Positions 1 to 9,447 of a DNA stretch of 64,000 nt are shown piece by piece (positions within the stretch are counted from its first letter, which is position 1; every line of letters begins with the position of its first letter). This DNA comes from Hofstenia miamia (Eukaryota; Xenacoelomorpha; Acoela): NCBI GenBank assembly GCA_004352715.1, contig SCFE01000115.1, positions 1,366,046 to 1,430,045 on the forward strand, read 5' to 3'. The translations under genes were made by a program, and so were the position numbers. Below the pieces are notes generated by a model that made no database searches, had not been told where the DNA came from, and saw only the letters and a program-made list of their open reading frames with translations.

Positions 1-420
1 TCAATTATGCCATGCTCAAAGTAGTGTTACCAATTTTATTCGAAATTTAACTGAATCAATACTAACTGATTTTAACAAAAAATTTTAAACTGAAGCTAAA
101 ACTGAAATTGAAAATTTTTCTTAACTGAAACCAACAAAACTGAAAGGCACTGCAAAATGAAACATTGTATGTAATATCGAATCAATTGTATTTTATTTGT
201 AAATGAGTACTGTGTGAATGTTGCTGAGGGTATATGTTTAACAGAATTATTTGAAATTTGTTTAGACTACTGCTGTTACATGCTCGTGTAAACAATTTTC
301 GTTTATGCACCAACTGCTAAAACTGAAAAAAATTTGATTTGTCACCTATAAATTTAACGGAAATGAAATTTAATAGTTAATTCAACTGTAACTGAAATTC
401 ATAAATTAATTAATGCCAAA
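1..420. repeat. Degenerate AACTGAA-rich repeat tract
   Basis: No gene is seen here. The heptamer-like word AACTGAA (and variants such as AACTGAAAC, TAACTGAAAT) recurs many times in the first 400 bases at irregular spacing. This suggests a decayed short-period repeat or the end of a satellite-like element. It is followed at about 425-480 by a GC-richer stretch containing CTCCGCGGCAA, a word that recurs near 5282. Confidence 0.35.
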
Positions 421-620
421 CTTCGCTCCGCGGCAAACATGTTCCACAATATATTCGAAAGCGGACTCGGTTTTTAGAGCGTAAATGAAAGAAGATTAAC
501 TCAAAGATTTATAATAAATTAATGGACATTTATAATTAAATATATGTATCATTGTCTAATTTCAATAACTAACATTTCTCAATTTATATTAGGTATTTTG
601 AATTGTGAGTAGTTATTATT

Positions 621-630
621 TACTTTTTAG
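621..630 (+). promoter_or_regulatory. Acceptor-like site before the helicase start codon
   Basis: TACTTTTTAG ends 39 nt before the ATG at 670 and looks like a metazoan 3' splice site. It could close a 5'UTR intron or receive a trans-spliced leader. Similar sites precede the starts at 3697, 14440 and 46608. Confidence 0.4.
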
Positions 631-669
631 ATTCACGGTTTAATATTAGCATGTGAAATAGTTTATCAC

Positions 670-3390
670 ATGGAGGACTTCATTGCACTAAATTTAAAAC
701 TACTAGAACTTGAGCGAAGTGCTGAACATGAACAAATGAAAGTAGAACTAACTGGATCAAACATAAAATATTTAGAACAACGTGGAGTTGCTATTAATAA
801 GCTTTATCTTGAAGAAGATTTAAAAACTGGCTATTATGGAAGTACTTTGATGAAGCTACAATATTACAATTCCACTTCTTTTAAAAGTCATTCTCTGACG
901 AATGGAGATTTGGTTGGAGTTAGCAAAACGTCATCCTTCAATTCACAAGATTTTATATGTACTGGAGTTATTGATAAAATAACCTATAATTCCCTACGTA
1001 TAGCACTTGATAAGAATTTTGAAGACTTTAACAATGTTTTAGCGATTAAAAACACATCTTTAGTTGTTGTTAAAATGGTTAATGAAGTAACATATAAAAG
1101 ATTAAAAAGAATTCTTTCTTTTCTCTCAAAGACTGATTGCAGACTTATATCACTTTTCACCAACTCATTTACTAACAATTCCACTTTTAATCACCAGCTC
1201 CAGTTTTTCAACCAATCATTAAATGATGAACAAATGGAGGCTGTGCATTTTTGTCTTTCTCGAAGTACTTGCGCCATAATACACGGGCCGCCAGGAACAG
1301 GGAAAACTACTACTGTTGTTGAGGTGATACTTCAAGAAGTGTTACTCGGAAACAAAGTATTAGCGTGTGCTCCATCCAATGTTGCAGTTGATAATTTATT
1401 GGAAGGTCTTCTAAAATTCAAAAAGAAGTTGAATGTTGTGAGACTTGGTCATACTAGTCGAGTTTCTGAGAATTTAAAGAAATTTTCACTGAATTATCGT
1501 ATAAAACATTGTGATGCCAATGAAATTTTACTATCCGTCAAAAAAGAAATAGAGAAATGCATACAAAGTAGATCCTACTATAAGAAATATGGCAGTATAA
1601 CTGATCTTAAAAAAGAGTTGCGCATGCGTGAAAAGAAAGTAGTGTGTGATATTTTACTCAATGCAGATGTTATTCTATCCACTAATACATCTGCCGTACA
1701 TGACTCTTACCCACTGAGTTACTTACCGAAGGATTTTTTTCAAGTTGCGATTATTGATGAATGTGCTCAGGCACTAGAAGTATCCTGTTGGATACCATTG
1801 GTTCAAGCAAAAAAATGTATTCTTGCAGGTGATCATGAACAACTTCCTCCAACAATTTATTCCAACTTTGCTGCCGGTGAGGGATTGAGTGTGTCTCTAA
1901 TGGAACGTTTGATTCAAATGCACGGTTCATCCATTGTAAAAATGCTGAAGATTCAATATCGCATGAATTCGAATATTATGTCATGGTCATCTAAATGTTT
2001 TTATTCTAGTCAATTGACTGCTAATGTTTCAGTCGCAGGACACTTGCTTTGTGATCTTAAAAATGTTGAATCTAATGAATTGACTGAGAGTTCATTATGG
2101 TTCATTGATACTGCAGGTTGTGATTTAGAGGAAAGCGATTTAAGTGCTAGTTCCAGTAAGTGCAACGATGGAGAAGCAGATATTGCTGCTTATCATGTTA
2201 ACCAACTGTTATTGGCTCAAGTTAGCGCATGTGACATTGGCATTATTACTCCTTATAATCTTCAAATTGAAGTAATTCGAGATCGCTTAGTTGGCCATTC
2301 TCAAATTGAAATTAAGAGTGTTGACGGTTTTCAAGGTCGCGAAAAAGAAGCTATTGTTATCTCACTTGTGCGCTCAAACAAATTAAAAGAATTGGGATTT
2401 CTGAAAGAATCCCGACGCTTGAATGTTGCAATTACTCGAGCTCGAAGACATTTGTGCATAATTTCTGATTCTTCCACAATTTCCCATGACCAAAGTTTAT
2501 CAGATTTGGTGAAACACTTATACGATAATGCAACTGTCAAATCAGCTTTTGAGTATATTAACAATCCTAATATAACTTTTAGAAAATCCATTCATTCTTT
2601 ATCGAATATTATGCCCGTCAGCACTAAAAAGATTAAAAAACCTAATATTGAAAGTTCACAAACAAAGAGTGTTAGTGATGAATCGATTCGAAAACAATTT
2701 TTCAGTTTTTTAAATAGTATTGAAAAAAATGTATTATTTTCCACAGCACTCACTGGTGCACAACGTGCCCTAGTTCATGAACTGAGTGAAAAACATAACC
2801 TTAGTCATATTTCCGAAGGCAAGGGTTCCAAGCGATTTGTTAAAATTTTTAGAGTTAATTCATCAGAAAAACTAACTAACGATTTGGACAAAAATGAATT
2901 TTCAGAAGATTCGACAAACTCAGAATCTGGTGTTATTTCACGTGAAACAGACGATTGTCAAGAGTCATTCCTAAGTACTAAAGATTCTACATCTTTTCAA
3001 AAGCCAGATCTTTTAAAGCAGAAGCCTACAATGATAAAAAAACGTAATAATAAAAAGGTTAAAAAGCCAACTCATTGTAAAACGGTTAAGTGCCCTGATA
3101 GTGTTGAGGATGAAGATGTAATTGCTCAATTTGCAAAATTAAATTCTTTGTGTAATTACCACAAATGTAGCAAAAGTGTGACTTTGATTTTTGAAATTTG
3201 TAAGTACTGTAAAATGGCATTCTGTATTGCCCATTGTTCTCCTGAAATCCATGGCTGCAAAGTTGACCCTGGTTTATTAAGAGGTCTTTCTCATCCATCT
3301 ATTTCGTCTTCTAAAAAAGTTGATTTAAAGAATTCTTTACACAAAGCCATTAGAGACAAGCAACATTCTAGATCATGTAAATCTAAATAA
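670..3390 (+). CDS. IGHMBP2: IGHMBP2/SMUBP2-type DNA/RNA helicase (SF1, UPF1-like) with R3H and AN1 finger
   Basis: A 906-residue ATP-dependent 5'-3' helicase of the UPF1-like SF1B group. The family acts on RNA and ribosome-linked complexes and on DNA. Seen in order: an N-terminal beta-barrel/1B-type region; Walker A GPPGTGKTTT near residue 206; motif II DECAQA near 363; motif III GDHEQLPPT near 390; QYRMNSNIM near 430; motif V VDGFQGREKE near 553; motif VI RRLNVAITRARR near 582. An R3H domain lies near 672-730 and a C-terminal AN1-type zinc finger (Cys/His pairs) near 828-865. This domain order is specific to IGHMBP2. The start is the first ATG, in good context (CACATGG). Length is slightly below the roughly 990 residues of the vertebrate protein. 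Unusually, the whole gene is one uninterrupted exon. The stop codon overlaps an AATAAA. The syntaxin gene begins about 300 nt downstream on the same strand. Confidence 0.95.
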   Translation: MEDFIALNLKLLELERSAEHEQMKVELTGSNIKYLEQRGVAINKLYLEEDLKTGYYGSTLMKLQYYNSTSFKSHSLTNGDLVGVSKTSSFNSQDFICTGVIDKITYNSLRIALDKNFEDFNNVLAIKNTSLVVVKMVNEVTYKRLKRILSFLSKTDCRLISLFTNSFTNNSTFNHQLQFFNQSLNDEQMEAVHFCLSRSTCAIIHGPPGTGKTTTVVEVILQEVLLGNKVLACAPSNVAVDNLLEGLLKFKKKLNVVRLGHTSRVSENLKKFSLNYRIKHCDANEILLSVKKEIEKCIQSRSYYKKYGSITDLKKELRMREKKVVCDILLNADVILSTNTSAVHDSYPLSYLPKDFFQVAIIDECAQALEVSCWIPLVQAKKCILAGDHEQLPPTIYSNFAAGEGLSVSLMERLIQMHGSSIVKMLKIQYRMNSNIMSWSSKCFYSSQLTANVSVAGHLLCDLKNVESNELTESSLWFIDTAGCDLEESDLSASSSKCNDGEADIAAYHVNQLLLAQVSACDIGIITPYNLQIEVIRDRLVGHSQIEIKSVDGFQGREKEAIVISLVRSNKLKELGFLKESRRLNVAITRARRHLCIISDSSTISHDQSLSDLVKHLYDNATVKSAFEYINNPNITFRKSIHSLSNIMPVSTKKIKKPNIESSQTKSVSDESIRKQFFSFLNSIEKNVLFSTALTGAQRALVHELSEKHNLSHISEGKGSKRFVKIFRVNSSEKLTNDLDKNEFSEDSTNSESGVISRETDDCQESFLSTKDSTSFQKPDLLKQKPTMIKKRNNKKVKKPTHCKTVKCPDSVEDEDVIAQFAKLNSLCNYHKCSKSVTLIFEICKYCKMAFCIAHCSPEIHGCKVDPGLLRGLSHPSISSSKKVDLKNSLHKAIRDKQHSRSCKSK

Positions 3391-3391
3391 A
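3386..3391 (+). terminator. Poly(A) signal overlapping the helicase stop codon
   Basis: AATAAA at 3386-3391 contains the TAA stop (3388-3390). If it is used, the helicase mRNA has almost no 3'UTR. That fits the short (about 300 nt) spacing to the next gene. Confidence 0.45.
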
Positions 3392-3680
3392 GTAATATAT
3401 TGCAATTCTTTGAAATTATGCTTAAATTTGCTTTATTATGATGATGTATTTAATGAATGCATACTCATTTTATTTCTGGCACGTTCTCTAGAATTAATGC
3501 TTAGGTTATTTATACTTGGTTTCTGGTACTGTATATTTTCGATTTTAAATATTTTACTCTTTTTGCTTGTTTACAGACTGCATTGCTTGATATCCAACAT
3601 ACCTACATATTGTGATTATCCAGTATGCCTTTTTGTTATTTCGCTTCTTCAATTAATCTATAAAATATTTTACACAATAC

Positions 3681-3691
3681 TGCAGTTTTAG
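3681..3691 (+). promoter_or_regulatory. Acceptor-like site before the syntaxin start codon
   Basis: TGCAGTTTTAG ends 5 nt before the ATG at 3697, after a T-rich tract at about 3540-3690. With only five leader nucleotides left, the mature mRNA must get its 5' end elsewhere: from a cis-spliced 5' exon or a trans-spliced leader. Confidence 0.45.
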
Positions 3692-3696
3692 ATAAA

Positions 3697-6600
3697 ATGT
3701 CTAGCTATGCGTTGTTTGACTCCATCGCAACATCTAACCAAAAATTAGCTGTAATTCTTGGTCAGCTACAAAGAAAAGCGATTGTTCAACAAATCCCATT
3801 GTCTCAATTATCAGATTTACAGAATGAAATGAGCTATCTCACTCAACGGATAAAATCCGATCTCGATCACCTCAATGATTACCCAGAAACAAGTATTGGA
3901 GATTTGAAGTAAGTTGCATTTATTATTTCTAAGAGCATTTTTATTAAGTGTAGAGTGTACCAATCCTAGGCCCATTGAGCATCCTTGAATGTGAGGGGTC
4001 TGCAGCTTTAACCTGAGATTTATATTGTGATGATGCCACTAAATGAACTTTTCCCGATTTTGTAGTTTTGCAATAACAATTGAAATTTTTGATTGCGAGA
4101 TTTTAATGCGTGAGATTAATTTTACTAGGAATATATACATCTTATGATTACAATATTCAAAGTTTATTTGATGTATAAGTTCCAACACTGGTGGTTAGAC
4201 AGCAGATTTATACGTTTAGTATCGAATACTCTTGTTTGTATTTACTTAAACGTTTTTTTGTTAAAATATAGAATTGGAAATGTAGTACACATGGCTAAAA
4301 TTACACAAAAAATTGCGGAAAGTTGAATTATAAAATTACATCATTTTAAGCTAGGGTATTTTATGCATTTTCCAAAAACGCTGTTACAAAATCAAGGTTT
4401 AGTATGAAGGAAAATTTTGATGCGTACAATATATTTATTAATGTTTTCTTTCAAAAAGTTCCTCTCTGGCAACAAAAATTTTGTTAAGCAGCAAAAGAAG
4501 TCGTTACGTGGAGTGCATTGAAATTCTTTAAGGAACATGTCCCGACATACTTCAGAACTCTTCTCTGGCTGCTCTCCATTTCTTTTGTTTTGGTAGATAT
4601 AAATGATAGCATACTATATGGTAACCATTTAATTATTCACATGCACTCTTGCAAGCTGATTTGTTTTTGTGTAATGGTTAAATAAATCTGCATTACAAAA
4701 TCCGTCCTTTAGAGGAGAAATACATTATTAAGCTAAAATAATTGTAATACAAGCATTTTCAACATGAAATTAAAATAAATTTTGCAGTTTATTATGTTGT
4801 AGTTATTCGTCCATTAAATGTTACATTTATGTTGTAATAAACATTCTAAATTGGCGAATACCTCTATAATGAGGAAGTGATTTTCGTGTGTTCCAGCAGA
4901 AAAAAAATTGTACAGCATTGCTTCAAAGAGTTACAAAAATCCCCCAGTAATCATGCAGTTGAGTTTAGAATGTCTCAAAGATCATTTTGAATGCATACCA
5001 CAATTGTAAATGGGTAGATTTTTCAACAGTAGAGCCCGCTCAGTCCAATGAAATAGTGATTTAGAATAGCCCTCAGAAACGTATACAGTAATGTTTGCAA
5101 TTATTTGATGTTTAACAAATACAAATATTTCAGAAATTTTGAACAAATCCAAGGGGATACTATATATGTTCTTCAAAAAACGCAAATATTGCTCATTATT
5201 CAAACAAATAAAATAATTTGAAAATATTTGAAACATCTGTACTAAAAGAATATTTTATGCGGTGCTTTGCAATGCTCAGTCCCTCCGCGGCAATTTACGA
5301 TATGAATATTATCACCGCTTTCAGTCTCGGCCAAAAAACGAATTCTATAACTGTTCATACTGAAAAACTCTGCAGTGGTAATACAGACATGGGCTAGCTC
5401 GCGCTTTACAAGATCCTTTGTTGCAGGTACAAGTTTCGTACTACGTCAAGATAAATCTCTACAAGTCGTGCGTCCTCCAAATTTTACTTTATACCTATTC
5501 GTTCTGGAGAGCTGACATTTATATATTGCAAAAGCTGCAAAATTTCCATCTCTGGCCGAAAAGATGGATTCTTGTCAGTAATCTAAGTACTGATGAGACA
5601 CTCTTGAAACTGTCTTTTCTATCGATATTGTATTGTCCTCAAGTAGATGTGATGCAACTCTAAGATCGTGTGTAGTGGGATGGAGTTGGTTATTTGCTCG
5701 TGTGTTTCTTTACTAATTCCTAAATACAACTTGGGTCATCTAAACTAATTGTTTAATCTTAAGAACACAGAAACCAAACTCACCTCTCACTTCTTTTTCA
5801 TTACATATACTCAGCTGAGGAATTACTTCATAATATCAATGCAAGTGGATCCTTTTATGTTTTCCGTCATGCGTTGTAAGGCACAAGTGTTTTATTAATG
5901 CTTTTTTTGCAATACATAAAATGATCTCGACGATGTATTTGGTTCCTAAAATGCAAATATAATACCTCTGCTGACTACTCTAACTTTTTTGATACTTTTG
6001 TTACTTTTTCTTTCTGATTTTGCAAGCTTCCTCTTGAAATGGGTCAATAAAGAAGTATTATAATTTTAGAAAGGAATGTTTTCAAATTTATTTGATCAAT
6101 TTATTGCTATGTTGATGTTTTATTCCGATGTTGGTGTTTTGTTCCGACCTCTATTTCTTTTAGACTGATTTTTGGATAAAATTCAAACAGAAAGCCATAC
6201 TCCTACGTTGCCATAAATTACAGTAAACTTGATTGAATGCTACTTTACTTACGATCTCGTACATTTTCTGCAACTAAAAAATGTTAGTTATTTTTTTATG
6301 GAAATGTGCTTCAAACCTCGTATCACACAAAGTTATTACATTCAATGCTCATTGCAAATATATATATCAACAGACTTTAATAACACCTAAAATTACGTTT
6401 ATTTCTGTAATTCTAAAATATAAGTGCATAATTTTTGAGAAAATCGCATTTTACTAATAACTTAGTTCGCTATCAGTATGAATGAAGTAATTTCTTAAAA
6501 GCAATTGCTATATATAAATATCTTAATATTACATAGTTTCCTTTTTTATGCAATTATATCATTCTTTGCTTCAAATTTGACATTGTGTAATTAATATATT

Positions 6601-9412
6601 TTGGTAGTCTCTTTCTTCGGCTACGTTTAATATAGAAGATCACGATTGATTTTCATTTTAGTTACAGTAGTGAGTTTTTGGGTTTAAACAGTGTTTAAAT
6701 TTGAGGTTTTTATTTAATCAAATTTCCTTTATATATTTCTAGTTTAAGTATGAATGACATTACCCCTTGTAATGAAATTATATATCATTATATTTTATTT
6801 TCGAAAATGGAGCTTAAAACATTAACCACGTCCAATAAAATTGAGTTTTAGTGAGTTTTGATAGGTTCATCGTTCAATGGAGCTGTTAGCCAAAAAAACT
6901 ACAGCAAATGGGGTATTGGACTAAGCGTCATAGACGTTCAAATCCTTATTAAAAAGTACCTGGACTCTATTAATCGTAGTGTAAGCTATTTTAAAGATAA
7001 TTATCCAGGTTATGGCTTTGTCCGCAACTTTATGGAACGGAATAATATGGTTTGTCCTACAGCAGGACACATAGCTCGTGCAAGTATTTCCAGGCCTGAA
7101 GACCTGATATTAATCATTCTTCATAGAGTTGCAAAAGGCTGGTAATGTGTTACCAAAAAAGTAAAAAAGTGATAGTGAAACGTTTTACAAGATGAGTTGA
7201 GCTTGTGCGAGAACATTCTAAGTCCAACATCTCATTAATGGTGTGTGGCAATGCAGTTGGTGATTTGCTCCCTCCATTTGTTTGCTATAAATCTAAGAAT
7301 TTGTATGAAGGCTGGACTCAAGGTGGACCCACTGGAACGCATTACGCAACAACAAATTCTGGGTGGTTTGAGATGGATACATTTTTAAATTGGTTTTCGA
7401 ATGTATTTATACGAGTAAAGTGTGACAATGGCCAGAAATGGATCGGAGATAATTTATCTAGTCATTTTAATGCAGAAGTAATAAGAGTTGCTAAAGAAAA
7501 CAACATCTGTTTTTGTACTCTTCCTCCAAATTCAACACATCTTATGCAGCCGCTTGATGTGGCTGTGTTTAAATCTTTTAAAATGCATTGGCGTGAAATT
7601 TTAAGCAATTACAGAAAAGAAACGAGACAAAAAGGACCAATACAAAAAACTTCATTTCCGATTTTACTTAGTCAAAAATTTGATATGTGCTTTTCGTGCT
7701 TGTGGGCTAGAGCCTCGAAACCATGAAGAGCCTATAAATCGACTGCCTGGAGAAAGTTCACACCATAATAATGGTCTAAGACTAGATGAATGCCTCATAG
7801 AAATTTTTAAAGACAATCGAAAATCGACTAAAATTTGTAGTAGAGGTCGGAGTGCAAAAACTCGTAGTTCCGGGCAGAGCACTAGAAGAGACAGATATTC
7901 CATCTACTTCATCAAGTTCACATAATGTACCAAAACGGGGAAGAGGTAGACCTCCAAAACAGGACGAACCAGCGTCTTCTTCCGAAGAAGAAGAGGACAT
8001 TTGCATTGGCTTTCGAAATATCAAGGCGCTAACTAGATTGAATGTGTATCTTGTTTCCATTGGTTCTGTGGAGTGTGTAATAATGTCAGTAATGACCCTT
8101 ATTATAAGTGTAATAATTGCAAAGAATGATGGTATTATATTTGAGTCAAATTTTTATCCAAGTTAAGTATACATGCAGCATTCCGAATTACCCCATTTTT
8201 TACAAAATTTATATGGTTTCATGTAATTTCAAATATCCAATTTATTTATAAGGCTTTTCGTACTGAAATTTGTTTACATATAAAGGACATTATGTTTGCG
8301 GTTTATGAGTAAACCTGTGTTTAAGATGTTTTTCTTTTCCTGTTAATTAATAAAAATGTATGAAAACCCGTTCCGAATTACTCCAGTTTACGGTATATAA
8401 TGTCAGGTTCGTAGTAAATATTGATCTGTTCTTTTTAACAGATCGATAACGCGTTACAAAGAATTGATATAAGTAAAAGTTACAAAGTTTTTGTTTTTAT
8501 TGAAATGCAGCAAGGCCAGTCACCATACCTCATGGATGCTCCACGTTCTGGTCGGCCGTGTTCTACCACCAATGCCAACAATGTTCAGCTTTTTCAAAGC
8601 ATCATTAAGAAAGAACCAAGGCAATCAGTGCTTTGCATTTCAGTGTAGACTGGACTAAACAGAGATACGATTAGGCAAACCTTAACTCAACAACTTGGCC
8701 GCAAAAAAACTTTCTTCGATGTTGGTCCCATATGTTTTGCAACCAGTTAACAAATGCGACCGCATATTGTGCGCTGAATTCATCAACACTCTATTTGCTT
8801 GCAACAATATTAAAGATTTGATGCATAAACTGGCAGTTCAGGACGAGACTTGGGTTTTATTGACAACAATCATACAAAACAAGAAAAAATGACCTGGGTT
8901 GCTCCATCAGCACCACACCTGTGTATCATTCGGCTATTTCTGATGAACAAAAAAAACAAGGCTGATTGTTGCATTCACGGGTGATGGAAAGATTGCCATT
9001 TCAGCTAAGAATTCAGGTGAAACCATTACAGCAGAGTCGTACGTTGAATTTGTGCGGAAGGTTGGAAAAATTGTGCACACTTCGATCCCCAACTAGTTTG
9101 GAAGAATTTTGGTGAATGTAAGACAATGCACGTCCCCATAGTGCTCAGTCCACAAACGCTTTTTTCAACAACGAGGTGTGAGAATAATCAAACAGTCGCC
9201 GCCCTGCAATCCTGACCTAAAACTCTGGAATCATTGGATTTTTAAACTGTACGAACATCTTCGTCTATTTGTTTTTACGAATGAAGAAGAGATGGTAAAT
9301 GAATCATTGCGGTGTTTCCGCCAACTTCCCAATGATCATTTCCAGAAAGAGTTGCTAGCATTGAATGAACATTGTGATTACTGAGTTATTCTAAAGACTT
9401 TATTATCACACC

Positions 9413-9447
<35 letters not shown>

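Noticed and set aside
3410-3691. 93-codon hydrophobic open frame between helicase and syntaxin genes
   Set aside because: The stretch is T-rich intergenic sequence leading to an acceptor-like site. The residues are the hydrophobic bias such DNA gives, and no family is recognisable.
7664-8060. Minus-strand open frames over the Tigger remnant
   Set aside because: Antisense shadows; the + strand frames carry the DDE and AT-hook motifs.
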